Source: Streptomyces sp. CC208A | Lineage (GTDB): Bacteria; Actinomycetota; Actinomycetes; Streptomycetales; Streptomycetaceae | Reading direction: 5' to 3' | Assembly (NCBI RefSeq): GCF_030010625.1 | Contig: NZ_JASCXN010000025.1 | Coordinates: 1-64,000, forward strand | Length of the DNA: 64,000 bases | In this document: positions 8,421 to 16,533 of the stretch, in pieces | Position numbering within the stretch: the stretch's first letter is position 1 | How the letters are laid out: every line of letters begins with the position of its first letter | Translations under genes and position numbers: made by a program | Notes under the pieces: generated by a model | What the model saw: the letters and a program-made list of their open reading frames with translations, nothing else | What the model was told of the DNA's origin: nothing | The model's database searches: none

Positions 8421-8718
8421 GAAAGGCAATCTCCGATCGAGAGCCCGGCCCTCCGCGCCTCCCGACGCGCACGGCGCCGAACCGCAGGGCGATGACGGCG
8501 ACCCCGGCGGCGGCCGCCGCGCACAGGGCCGTGAACGAGTCGGGCGCCCAGGTCCACAGCGCCCCATGACCGATGAAGGCGAGGGCCGCCACCAGAGCGG
8601 CCGAGGGAGCGGCGCCGGCAAGGCACCACAGGGCGGTGGGGGCGGTGCGGCGGCGCACGCCCCCGCGGCGGAGCAGGCGGTACGCGTGGACGGTCTCCGC
8701 GAGGAGGACGAGTGCCAT
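8410..8718 (-). CDS. Small three-helix membrane protein (102 aa)
   Basis: This 102-aa protein has an N-terminal hydrophobic stretch (MALVLLAE) and two clear membrane segments (about 30-55 and 60-82), with an arginine-rich linker and tail. No family is recognised. GGAG lies nine bases before the ATG. The codon two before the stop is TTA, which is very rare in Streptomyces and would place the end of the gene under bldA tRNA control, unless the stop lies within a regulatory region and the true end differs. Confidence 0.5.
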   Translation of the reverse strand: MALVLLAETVHAYRLLRRGGVRRRTAPTALWCLAGAAPSAALVAALAFIGHGALWTWAPDSFTALCAAAAAGVAVIALRFGAVRVGRRGGPGSRSEIAFPLQ

Positions 8719-8825
8719 GGCGTGCTCCGGGGCGGCGGGTGGTTCCGGCCGCCCGTCGACGCGCACTCCAGGCGCGCTCCAGGCAGGAGGCAGGCGGCAG
8801 GCCCCGCCTCGGTTCAGGTCTCCCG

Positions 8826-9521
8826 TCAGGTCTCCAGCATGCCGAGTTGCTGCAGCAGGCCGAGATCGTCGAAGTTCCACCAGGTTTCCGCGATCTTGCC
8901 GCCCTCGCAGCGGAAGGTCGCGTGCCCGGTTCCCGACACCTCGCGGCCGGTGGCCTCCATCCCCTGGTACGCGGCCACATGGCGCCCCTTGAAGGACAGC
9001 CGGGCGCACACCGTGTCGCCCTCGGCCACCATGCCCTCGATGGTGACCCGCGGCTCGAAGGCCTCCATGATCACCCGGTTCTCCGCCTTGGCCTGTTCGA
9101 GCCCCATGTCGTACGAGGACAGAGAGGGGTCGTGCTCCCGGTAGTCCGAGGTGCAGAGCGCGTCCGCCGCGTCGACGTTCCCCGCGTTGACCACGTCCTC
9201 GAAGAAGCTGCGCACCACGGCCTTGTTCAGCTGCTCGTCGCGCATCACGTCGAGATCGGTGAAGGACGGCTCGCCGTCGCAGAGAGCCACCATCTCCCGG
9301 AAGATGCGGTCCGTCTCCGGCAGGTTCGAGTTCTTCATCGCCTCCTCGTACGAGGGGAACTCCACGATCTCCATCACATGGGTGGAGTCGGCGCGGTCTC
9401 GCCCCACGATCGAATGGGTGGCCGTCCGCTTGCCCTGGGTCGCCTCGATCCAGGCGTCCATCAGTCCGTTCAACTCATCGGCTCTGCTCGTCTTGCAGTC
9501 GATGACCTGCACGAACGTCAT
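8826..9521 (-). CDS. Two-domain protein: ferredoxin-like alpha/beta barrel fused to SnoaL-like domain
   Basis: The N-terminal part (about 1-92) resembles small dimeric alpha/beta-barrel proteins of the antibiotic-biosynthesis-monooxygenase superfamily. The C-terminal part (about 98-231) is a SnoaL-like/NTF2 fold, with features such as YREHDPSL, MEAFEPRVTIEGMVAEGDTV, ARLSFKGRH and GGKIAETWWNFDDLGLLQQL. SnoaL relatives include polyketide ester cyclases and many orphan proteins. The ATG at 9521 is chosen because GGGAG lies just upstream; 9533 is an alternative. There is no polyketide cluster nearby, so a stand-alone role is more likely. Confidence 0.75.
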   Translation of the reverse strand: MTFVQVIDCKTSRADELNGLMDAWIEATQGKRTATHSIVGRDRADSTHVMEIVEFPSYEEAMKNSNLPETDRIFREMVALCDGEPSFTDLDVMRDEQLNKAVVRSFFEDVVNAGNVDAADALCTSDYREHDPSLSSYDMGLEQAKAENRVIMEAFEPRVTIEGMVAEGDTVCARLSFKGRHVAAYQGMEATGREVSGTGHATFRCEGGKIAETWWNFDDLGLLQQLGMLET

Positions 9522-9612
9522 CACGACTCCCATCGTCCGACAGAACCCGGCCCCTTCCAGGCTAGGCCCGGACGGCGTCCTGTGCCTGCCGCGGGTTCGG
9601 GCTCTTTCCCTG

Positions 9613-10785
9613 TCACCGGGTGGTGGTCGTCGTGGGGGCGGCCGGGGTGGCGCAGTGGTGGGCGGCGGCGGAGCGGGTGGCGAAGGCTTTCAGGAGGGAG
9701 AGGTGGTACGCGCGGTCGGCGGCTGTTCTCCTGGCCTTGTCGGCGTAGGGGGTGAGGGAGAAGAGGGCGGGTTCGTCGGCGCCGGGGCAGGTGGCGGTGG
9801 TCCAGTAGCCGCCGTTCCTGAGCACGCCCGCCCGCTGTCCGGAGGCGATCGGGTCGGGGTCTCCCGAGCCCTCGGCGTAGGCGTGGCGGGCGCTCTCCGC
9901 GTACGGGCCGTACCGCGCGGTGAGGCGGTGGGTCGTGTGGCCTTCGGCGCTGCCGAGCACGCACTCTTCGAGGGGGGCGGTGGTGCGTTCGCTCTCCCAG
10001 GCCCTTGCCGCGGTCTTCGGGTGGGCGGGGAGGCCGGCGCAGGTCCCCTTGGCGGAGGCGGGGGCCACGTACTCGTCCTTGTTCACCGGCAGGGGTGCGG
10101 TGGTCAGGGGCTCGCCCAGGTCGGCCCCGCAGTTCCAGTGGCGGGAGGCGTTGGCGGCCGTCTCGGTGGCGAGGCGGGCGAAGGCGGTGCGGCGGTCGGG
10201 GTTGTCGAGGGGGGCGGCGGTCAGGTAGCCGTCCACGTCGGCCGAGACGGTGACGAGGAGGTCGGCGCGGCCCGGTGCGCAGTCGAGCAGGACGGCGGTG
10301 GTCGCCTCTGCCTCGCCGCGGGAGTCGCCCACGCCGAGCACGCCGTTCCAGCCCTGTCCCAGAGGGGCGGGCGGCAGGTCGGACCGTACCGTGGGGTAGA
10401 GGCCCTCGTACCGCCGGTTCTCGGGGCCGAGGGTCGGTACGCCGTTGATGGTGACCGTCACCGATCCGGCGTCGGTGTGCTTGCCGGCGTCCTTCTCGGT
10501 GTCCCGGCTGATGCCGCACTCGACCCGGAGCGAGGTCGAGGGGGCGTCGAGACGTTCCCCCCGGGCGTCGTCCCGTGCCTTCAGGTGGCGGTCGCCGAGG
10601 AGGGAACGGAGCCGGTCGGCGGGGAGCACGCCGTCACACGCGTTCGTGAGCAGCCGGCCGGTCGACCAGCGGTCGTATCCGCCGCCGAACCAGAAGAAGC
10701 CGCCCGCGAGCAGCACCAGCGCGCCCAGCCCCGCCCCGGCCCTCGTCGCGTTCCGCTTCGTCGTGTCGTGCTTCATCGGAGCCAC
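9613..10785 (-). CDS. Membrane-anchored protein of unknown function (paralogue B)
   Basis: This protein of about 390 aa has one N-terminal membrane anchor (about 15-35) and a large extracytoplasmic domain with paired cysteines. Shared landmarks with the upstream gene are TNACDGVLPADRLRSLL near the N-terminus and a segment ending HWNCGADLGEP in the middle. The GTG at 10785 follows GGTGGAG closely; an ATG at 10776 would give a clean ATGA overlap with the upstream stop. No family name is known to me. Confidence 0.7.
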   Translation of the reverse strand: MAPMKHDTTKRNATRAGAGLGALVLLAGGFFWFGGGYDRWSTGRLLTNACDGVLPADRLRSLLGDRHLKARDDARGERLDAPSTSLRVECGISRDTEKDAGKHTDAGSVTVTINGVPTLGPENRRYEGLYPTVRSDLPPAPLGQGWNGVLGVGDSRGEAEATTAVLLDCAPGRADLLVTVSADVDGYLTAAPLDNPDRRTAFARLATETAANASRHWNCGADLGEPLTTAPLPVNKDEYVAPASAKGTCAGLPAHPKTAARAWESERTTAPLEECVLGSAEGHTTHRLTARYGPYAESARHAYAEGSGDPDPIASGQRAGVLRNGGYWTTATCPGADEPALFSLTPYADKARRTAADRAYHLSLLKAFATRSAAAHHCATPAAPTTTTTR

Positions 10786-12005
10786 TGCTCCACCTCGCCC
10801 AGGATCTCGGTGTCATGGCAGTGGGCGCGCTGCGGCCAGGCGTCCGGCGCCGCCAGGTAGCGGTCGAGCGCGGTGCGCGCGTCCGTGGAGAACCTCGTGC
10901 GCAGGGGTCCTTCCACGAGGGCTTCCTTCTCGTCCTCGGAGCCGAGGGCCGGGGTGAGGGTGATCCGGTGGTAGCTCGGGCCTCCGTCGCACACCGACTC
11001 CGCCCACAGGGACAGCCGGGGGGAGGGCCCCACGTCCTTGACGGCCGTGCTCTCGGGCGACCCCGCGCGTCGTCCGGGGGCGGTTCCGGCGCGGGTGTGG
11101 CGCTCGTACGCGCCGCGGGCGGACTCGCCCGCCCAGCTCTCCGCCGTCACCCCGACGATGGGAGCGCCGGGAGGGGAGCCGTATCCGGTGATGTGGCCGG
11201 CGCAGGAGCCGACTCGCCGGTCGTACGTGCCGTCCCCGGCGAACTCCCACTCCTCCTCGGCGAATCCCAGCTCCTCCGGGTCCATCCACGCGCAGAGCTC
11301 CGTCGGCGTGGCGCCTTCGACCTGGTGGGGCGAGGCGTCGGTACGGATCGGCTCGCGGCCGCAGTTCTGGTGCCCGGCGACCCAGTTGGCGACGGTCACC
11401 GCGGTGCGGGCCGCGGTCAGACGGTCGGCGGCGGTGACGTCGTACTCGCTGTCCGCCTTCGACGGCAGTTCCACCGAGACGGCGAACCTCCCGGAAGGAC
11501 GGCTCCGGCCGCGCAGTCCGCGCGGGCACTCCACCTGCAACGAGGCGCTGACCTCACTGCCGTTGAGCCGGTCGTCGGCGCCGGTGCCGCCCCTCGTACC
11601 GGGCGGGAGGGGTATCGGGAAGTCGCCGACGGAGCGGTCGCCGGCGTCGATCTCCGCGACCTGGGTCGCGATCAGCGCCTCCGCCCGTACCCGGATCAGG
11701 GTCTCGGGCTCCCAACGGCCCTTGTTCCAGGAGAGCGTGCAGTCCAGCAGCGCCCGGCTCTCCTGGTCCGGGGCGAGCATCGTGCCGTACTCCTCGAAGA
11801 CTCCTGCGCCGTTCCCCGGCACGAAGTCCCGCAGCTGCTCATGGGGCAGCAACCCCGCGCAGGCGCTTGCCAGTCGGTCCAGTTCGGCCGCGCGCTGCCG
11901 CGTCCGGTCCACCGAGAACCACACCGCGACTCCGGCGACCACGGCCGCGAGTGTGCCGCCGACCGTCGCGTAGAGGAGCCATCGGCGTCCCCGTATGCCG
12001 CGCAT
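10773..12005 (-). CDS. Membrane-anchored protein of unknown function (paralogue A)
   Basis: This 410-aa protein has a basic N-terminus, one membrane helix (about 11-30) and a long extracytoplasmic region with several cysteines, including ASACAGLLPHEQLRDFV and WVAGHQNCGREP. These align with the equivalent segments of the downstream gene, so the two are tandem paralogues and overlap slightly. They are presumably co-transcribed. Lone anchors with Cys-rich ectodomains of this kind are common in Streptomyces, but their function is unknown. Confidence 0.7.
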   Translation of the reverse strand: MRGIRGRRWLLYATVGGTLAAVVAGVAVWFSVDRTRQRAAELDRLASACAGLLPHEQLRDFVPGNGAGVFEEYGTMLAPDQESRALLDCTLSWNKGRWEPETLIRVRAEALIATQVAEIDAGDRSVGDFPIPLPPGTRGGTGADDRLNGSEVSASLQVECPRGLRGRSRPSGRFAVSVELPSKADSEYDVTAADRLTAARTAVTVANWVAGHQNCGREPIRTDASPHQVEGATPTELCAWMDPEELGFAEEEWEFAGDGTYDRRVGSCAGHITGYGSPPGAPIVGVTAESWAGESARGAYERHTRAGTAPGRRAGSPESTAVKDVGPSPRLSLWAESVCDGGPSYHRITLTPALGSEDEKEALVEGPLRTRFSTDARTALDRYLAAPDAWPQRAHCHDTEILGEVEQWLR

Positions 12006-12092
12006 GCGTGCCCTTTCCCCGCTGATCCGGTCGAGGACGCTATCAGGGGGTGTTCGGCGGGTGATCGCCCGGGGCCCCGGGGCCGGGGGGCC

Positions 12093-13181
12093 TCAGACGG
12101 CGGCGTGGAGGGTACGGAAGCGGGTGGGGGCGGCCGGGTCGCGGTCGGCGACCTGGACCGGGGGTCGGGCCCACTGGTGGACGGGGCTGCCCTCGGGGCG
12201 GGTGAAGCGGATCTTGCCCCGGGTGCCTTCGACGATCACGTCGGGCCAGGAGGCGGCGAGCGCCTCGCGGTCCGTGCCGTGGGTGCGGAGGGCCTCGGCG
12301 AGGACGGTGATCGTGTCGTGGCCCTCGAAGGCCACGAAGGAGGGGTCCGCGCCCAGCTGAACGCGGAGGTCCCGCTCGACGCGGGCGCCGAGGGGGCTCG
12401 GCCGGTCGGGGAGGTAGCGGAGGAAGGGGATCCCGGCGCCGTCGCCGCCCAGAAGGGCCTCCCACTCGGCGAACTCCGGCTGCCCGGCCGGTGCGCCGAT
12501 CAGGAGCCCGGCGAGGCGGGGGTCCCGGCGGACGGCCCTGACGAGCGGGACCGCCGGGTCCGGGAAGCCGGTCAGGAGGAGGAGCGCGGTCGGAACCTGC
12601 TCCACCAGTGCGTCGCAGGCCTCCCCCGGCGCGAGACCGCGTGCGGGGAGTTCGGTGACGGTGCCGCCGCGGGGGGCGAGGTGGTCGCGGAGGATGCGGA
12701 TGCCGGCCGTCCAGTACGCGCTCGGCTCGGTGGCCACCGCGAGGTGGTGGTGGCCCCCGGCGAGGAGGAAGTCCGCGTAGACGCGCCAGCCGTGGGACTG
12801 GGCCGGGGCCAGGCGCGCCACCCCTTCCGCGGGCCGCTCGGTGAGCGCGTCGAGGACCGCCGACGAGCAGAGGTACGGCAGGCCGAGGGCGTCGGCCCTG
12901 ACGGCCGCGGCACGGGCGGCGACGCTGTGGTACTCGCCGGCCAGGGCGGCCACGCCCAGGCGGTCCAGTTCGTCCACGGCCTCCTCGGCGCGGCGCGGGT
13001 CGGCGGCCGTGTCCCTGACCAGCAGGTCGAGCGGCCGTCCGTCGATCCCGCCGGTGTCGTTGACCTCCCCGACGGCCAGTTCGAGGCCGGCGAGCAGCTG
13101 CCGGCCCGCCTCCGTCCAGCCGGGGCGGGTCAGGGGGGCGAGGGCGCCGATCCGGACGGGGGTTGCGGGTCGCGTACGCAT
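12093..13181 (-). CDS. Periplasmic-binding-protein-fold protein (branched-chain amino-acid ABC type) without signal peptide
   Basis: This 362-aa protein matches the type-I periplasmic binding fold used by branched-chain amino-acid/urea receptors and AmiC. It shows VRIGALAPLTRPGW at the start, LAVGEVNDTGGIDGRPLDLLVRDT, and AFEGHDTITVLAEAL near the end. The sequence begins directly with the fold after MRTRPATP, so it has neither a signal peptide nor a lipobox. No permease or ATPase gene is adjacent. A cytoplasmic ligand sensor of the AmiC kind is as likely as a transporter part. Confidence 0.75.
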   Translation of the reverse strand: MRTRPATPVRIGALAPLTRPGWTEAGRQLLAGLELAVGEVNDTGGIDGRPLDLLVRDTAADPRRAEEAVDELDRLGVAALAGEYHSVAARAAAVRADALGLPYLCSSAVLDALTERPAEGVARLAPAQSHGWRVYADFLLAGGHHHLAVATEPSAYWTAGIRILRDHLAPRGGTVTELPARGLAPGEACDALVEQVPTALLLLTGFPDPAVPLVRAVRRDPRLAGLLIGAPAGQPEFAEWEALLGGDGAGIPFLRYLPDRPSPLGARVERDLRVQLGADPSFVAFEGHDTITVLAEALRTHGTDREALAASWPDVIVEGTRGKIRFTRPEGSPVHQWARPPVQVADRDPAAPTRFRTLHAAV

Positions 13182-13270
13182 GGGTGGGGGCTCCCGGGGT
13201 GGTGCACGCGGTCGGCGCCATGCGCCCGAACCGCTCGATCTCCACCCATTCTTGGGCCCCCGTCCTCCCG

Positions 13271-13654
13271 TCAGGAGAAGCGGCGCGCCGGGGCCTCGGG
13301 AAGGGCGTCGCGGACGCCGAGGCGGAGGTGTTCCACGTGGTACAGCGCCTGGTCGAGGAGTTCGGCGACGTGGTTGTCGTACAGGGCGTAGACGATCGAG
13401 CGGCCGTGGCGCTCGCCGGTGACCAGGCCGAGGTTGCGCAGCAGGCGCAACTGGTGGGAGCAGGCGGAGGGTTCCATGCCGACGGCCTCGGCGAGGTCGC
13501 CGACCGAGCAGGGGCCTTCCTGGAGCCTGGCGAGGATGTACAGGCGGGAGGGGGTGGCGAGGGCCTGGAGGGTGGCGGCGACGTCGGCGGTGCCGACGGC
13601 GTCGAGTCGCTCGCGGGGGGTGGCGCCGGTGGTGGCGTCGGTTCCGTGGCCCAT
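13271..13654 (-). CDS. ArsR/SmtB-family metal sensor, NmtR/CzrA-like alpha-5 site
   Basis: This 127-aa winged-helix repressor has recognition helix PSACSHQLRLLRNLGLV. Its last helix carries the complete alpha-5 metal site D-x-H-x10-H-x2-H (Asp93, His95, His106, His109), which in CzrA, NmtR and SmtB relatives binds Zn, Ni or Co. It is divergent from a P1B-4 ATPase and shares an SmtB-like operator with it. In Mycobacterium NmtR controls the related ATPase CtpJ, so a Ni/Co-responsive role fits. The metal itself is inferred. Confidence 0.85.
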   Translation of the reverse strand: MGHGTDATTGATPRERLDAVGTADVAATLQALATPSRLYILARLQEGPCSVGDLAEAVGMEPSACSHQLRLLRNLGLVTGERHGRSIVYALYDNHVAELLDQALYHVEHLRLGVRDALPEAPARRFS

Positions 13655-13673
13655 GCGCCCATCATACGGATGA

Positions 13674-13695
13674 CATATGAAGACCTCTTCAGGTG
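13674..13695. promoter_or_regulatory. SmtB/ArsR-type operator between sensor and metal ATPase
   Basis: CATATGAAGACCTCTTCAGGTG contains TGAA-N6-TTCA at 13678-13691. This is the half-site spacing of SmtB/ZiaR-type 12-2-12 operators, and TGAAGA pairs with TCTTCA without mismatch. It lies between the two divergent genes, 20 bp from the sensor start and about 52 bp from the ATPase start. Confidence 0.7.
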
Positions 13696-13746
13696 TTCCA
13701 GTATGGTGGACGGGTCGATGCCCGCCCCGCGAAGGGTCGCTCCGCC

Positions 13747-15705
13747 ATGCCCGCTTCCCTGGACCACCCGGCCCAGCTCCTCACCCCCACACCCACCCCG
13801 CCGCCCCCGCGCCGCACCCGCGCCCTCGCGCTGCCGGAGGTCCGCTGGGCGCTCGCGTCGCTCGGGCTCTTCCTCCTCGCCCTCGTCCCGTACCTGGCCG
13901 GCGGCCCCGCCTGGCTGTGGGGGACGCTCTTCGCCGCCGCCTACGCCACCGGCGGCTGGGAGCCGGGGTGGGAGGGGCTGAAGGCGCTCCGGGAGCGGAC
14001 GCTCGACGTGGACCTGCTGATGGTGGTCGCCGCACTCGGCGCCGCCGCGATCGGGCAGGTTCTCGACGGGGCGCTGCTCATCGTCATCTTCGCGACCTCC
14101 GGCGCCCTGGAGGCGGTCGCGACCGCGCGGACCGCGGACTCGGTGCGCGGGCTGCTCGACCTCGCGCCCGCCACCGCGACCCGGCTGCTCGCCGACGGCT
14201 CCGAGGAGACCGTCGACGCGGGGCTGCTCGCGGTCGGGGACACCGTCCTGGTGCGGCCCGGGGAGCGGATCGGCGCGGACGGGCGGGTCGTCGGCGGGGC
14301 GAGCGAGGTCGACCAGGCCACCATCACCGGCGAGCCGCTGCCGGTGGTCAAGGAGGCGGGCGACGAGGTGTTCGCGGGGACCGTCAACGGCACCGGCGTC
14401 CTGCGCGTACGGGTCGGGCGCGACGCGGCGGACTCGGTGATCGCCCGGATCGTGCGGATGGTCGAGGAGGCCTCGCGGACCAAGGCGCCCACCCAGCTCT
14501 TCATCGAGAAGGTCGAGCAGCGGTACTCGGTCTCCATGGTCCTCGCGACCCTCGCCGTCTTCGCCGTGCCCCTCGCCTTCGGCGACGACCTGACGTCCGC
14601 GCTGCTGCGGGCGATGACCTTCATGATCGTCGCCTCGCCGTGCGCGGTGGTCCTCTCCACCATGCCGCCGCTGCTGTCCGCCATCGCCAACGCCGGCCGG
14701 CACGGCGTCCTCGCCAAGTCCGCCGTCGTCATGGAGCGCCTGGGGCAGGTCGACGCCGTCGCCCTCGACAAGACCGGCACCCTCACCGAGGGCACCCCGT
14801 ACCTCACCGAGGTCCGCCCGCTGCCCGGCAGCGGTCTCGACGCCGACGCCCTCCTCCGGCTCGCCGCCTCGGCCGAGCACCCCAGCGAGCACCCGCTGGC
14901 CCGCGCCGTCGTCGGTGCCGCCCGGGAGCGCGGCCTCGGCCTGGCCGCCGTCGAGGACTTCGGCGCGGCGCCCGGCCGGGGCGTCACCGCCACCGTCGAC
15001 GGCCGGCGGATCGAGGTCGGCGCCCCCTCCCGTCTGCTGTCCGACGGCGGGCACGCGCGCGTGGTGCGGGAGTTGGAGGAGGCGGGGAGGACCGCGGTGG
15101 CGGTGGTCCGCGACGGGGAGCCCGTGGGCGTCCTCGGCGTCGCCGACCGGCTCCGCCCCGACGCCGCCGCGACCGTGGCCACCCTGACCCGGCTGACCGG
15201 CCGCGCCCCGACCCTGCTGACCGGCGACAACGAACGGGCCGCGCGGCACGTGGCCGAGCGGGTCGGCATCACCGACGTACGCGCCGGACTGCTGCCCGAG
15301 GAGAAAGTGGCCGCCGTACGCGCGTGGGAGGCGGAGGGGCGCCGGGTGCTCGTGGTCGGCGACGGCGTCAACGACGCGCCGGCGCTGGCCGCCGCCCACT
15401 GCGGGGTGGCGATGGGCCGGGCCGGTTCCGACCTCGCCCTGGAGAGCGCCGACGCCGTCGTCGTACGCGACGAACTGGCCGCCGTCCCCGCGGTCGTCGC
15501 CCTCTCCCGTACCGCGCACCGGCTGGTCGTCCAGAACCTGGTGATCGCGGGCGCGTTCATCACCGTCCTCGTCGCCTGGGACCTGCTCGGCACCCTCCCC
15601 CTCCCCCTCGGCGTCGCCGGTCACGAGGGCTCCACCGTCCTCGTCGGCCTCAACGGCCTGCGTCTCCTCCGCTCGGCGGCCTGGCCCCGCCCCGACGGGC
15701 ACTGA
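13747..15705 (+). CDS. P1B-4-type heavy-metal (Co/Ni-class) translocating ATPase
   Basis: This 652-aa P-type ATPase has the phosphorylation motif DKTGTLTEG (Asp341), the actuator TGEPLP, and GDGVNDAPAL near the hinge. The membrane metal site is SPC (297-299) with HEGS in the last helix (626-629), the signature of the P1B-4 class (CoaT, CtpD, CtpJ). The N-terminus is short and has no CxxC or His-rich metal domain, as usual for this class. The ATG at 13747 is preferred because a GTG at 13693 would lie inside the operator. The 3' end overlaps the convergent TetR gene by 56 bp. Confidence 0.9.
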   Translation: MPASLDHPAQLLTPTPTPPPPRRTRALALPEVRWALASLGLFLLALVPYLAGGPAWLWGTLFAAAYATGGWEPGWEGLKALRERTLDVDLLMVVAALGAAAIGQVLDGALLIVIFATSGALEAVATARTADSVRGLLDLAPATATRLLADGSEETVDAGLLAVGDTVLVRPGERIGADGRVVGGASEVDQATITGEPLPVVKEAGDEVFAGTVNGTGVLRVRVGRDAADSVIARIVRMVEEASRTKAPTQLFIEKVEQRYSVSMVLATLAVFAVPLAFGDDLTSALLRAMTFMIVASPCAVVLSTMPPLLSAIANAGRHGVLAKSAVVMERLGQVDAVALDKTGTLTEGTPYLTEVRPLPGSGLDADALLRLAASAEHPSEHPLARAVVGAARERGLGLAAVEDFGAAPGRGVTATVDGRRIEVGAPSRLLSDGGHARVVRELEEAGRTAVAVVRDGEPVGVLGVADRLRPDAAATVATLTRLTGRAPTLLTGDNERAARHVAERVGITDVRAGLLPEEKVAAVRAWEAEGRRVLVVGDGVNDAPALAAAHCGVAMGRAGSDLALESADAVVVRDELAAVPAVVALSRTAHRLVVQNLVIAGAFITVLVAWDLLGTLPLPLGVAGHEGSTVLVGLNGLRLLRSAAWPRPDGH

Positions 15706-16405
15706 GCGAGGCCAGCGTCCCCGCCGCGCTCTCCAGGAGCATGTCCAGGGCCGTCGGATAGGCGCTGCCCTTCATGCGGGCGACCAGGCGGGGGGCGGTG
15801 GCCGCGATGTGGGGGTGGGTGGCGGCGGGGAGGCGGGCGTACGTGGCCTGCCAGACGGCCTCGTCGGCGGCGCGCGCGGTGTGCGGGAGGGCGAGCGCCG
15901 CCGCGTCGAGGGCGGCGAAGGCGAGGGCCTGGTCGATGAAGGCGTGGTAGACGCGGACCGCCTCGGCGTCGGGGAGGCCCGCGGTGCGCAGGACGCCGAG
16001 GATCGCCTCGTCGGCGGCGATCTCGTGGGACCGGCCGCTGACCCGGCTGGCGGTGAGGATCGCCGCCTGCGGGTGCGCCAGGTAGGCGGAGTGGATGCGC
16101 AGGCCGAGCTCGCGCAGGTCGGCCCGCCAGTCGCCGGTGGGCGTCCAGCCGCGCAGGGCACGGCCGATGAGCTCGTCGCCGACGGCGAGGAGCAGGGCGT
16201 CGGTGTTGCGGAAGTAGCGGTAGAGGGCGCTGGGGTCGGCGCCGAGGGCCGCGCCGAGCCGGCGCACGGTCAGTCCGTCCCTGCCGTGCTCCTGGAGCAT
16301 GCGCAGGGCGGTCTCGATGTAGAGCCGCTCCGAGAGCACGACCCCTCCCGCCTTGGCAGGCTTTCTACGGCGACGCTCCGCCTCCGGCACCACTTCCTTA
16401 GCCAT
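15650..16405 (-). CDS. TetR-family transcriptional regulator
   Basis: This 251-aa protein has an N-terminal TetR HTH (about 25-70, with GLTVRRLGAALGADPSALYRYF) and a C-terminal helical ligand domain of the TetR_C type. AGAGGTGG lies just before the ATG at 16405. It is divergent from the saccharopine-dehydrogenase-like gene, which is the probable target, and it overlaps the P1B-4 ATPase 3' end. The ligand is unknown. Confidence 0.85.
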   Translation of the reverse strand: MAKEVVPEAERRRRKPAKAGGVVLSERLYIETALRMLQEHGRDGLTVRRLGAALGADPSALYRYFRNTDALLLAVGDELIGRALRGWTPTGDWRADLRELGLRIHSAYLAHPQAAILTASRVSGRSHEIAADEAILGVLRTAGLPDAEAVRVYHAFIDQALAFAALDAAALALPHTARAADEAVWQATYARLPAATHPHIAATAPRLVARMKGSAYPTALDMLLESAAGTLASLSARRGGARPPSGGDAGR

Positions 16406-16533
16406 GACCCACCTCTTTCCCCCTCCTTCCAAGGTTATGCCAACACCGTTGACCCTCGCCCGGATGGACGGCTTTCATGAGCGCACTCCCGGGGCCCATC
16501 ACGTTCGTGCTGATGAAAGCTGGTTTATCGGTT

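Noticed and set aside
12043..15702. 1219-codon minus-strand open frame
   Set aside because: It runs antisense to the P1B-4 ATPase and the binding-protein gene, has a repetitive Arg/Pro/Gly composition and no start signal. It is a high-GC shadow frame.
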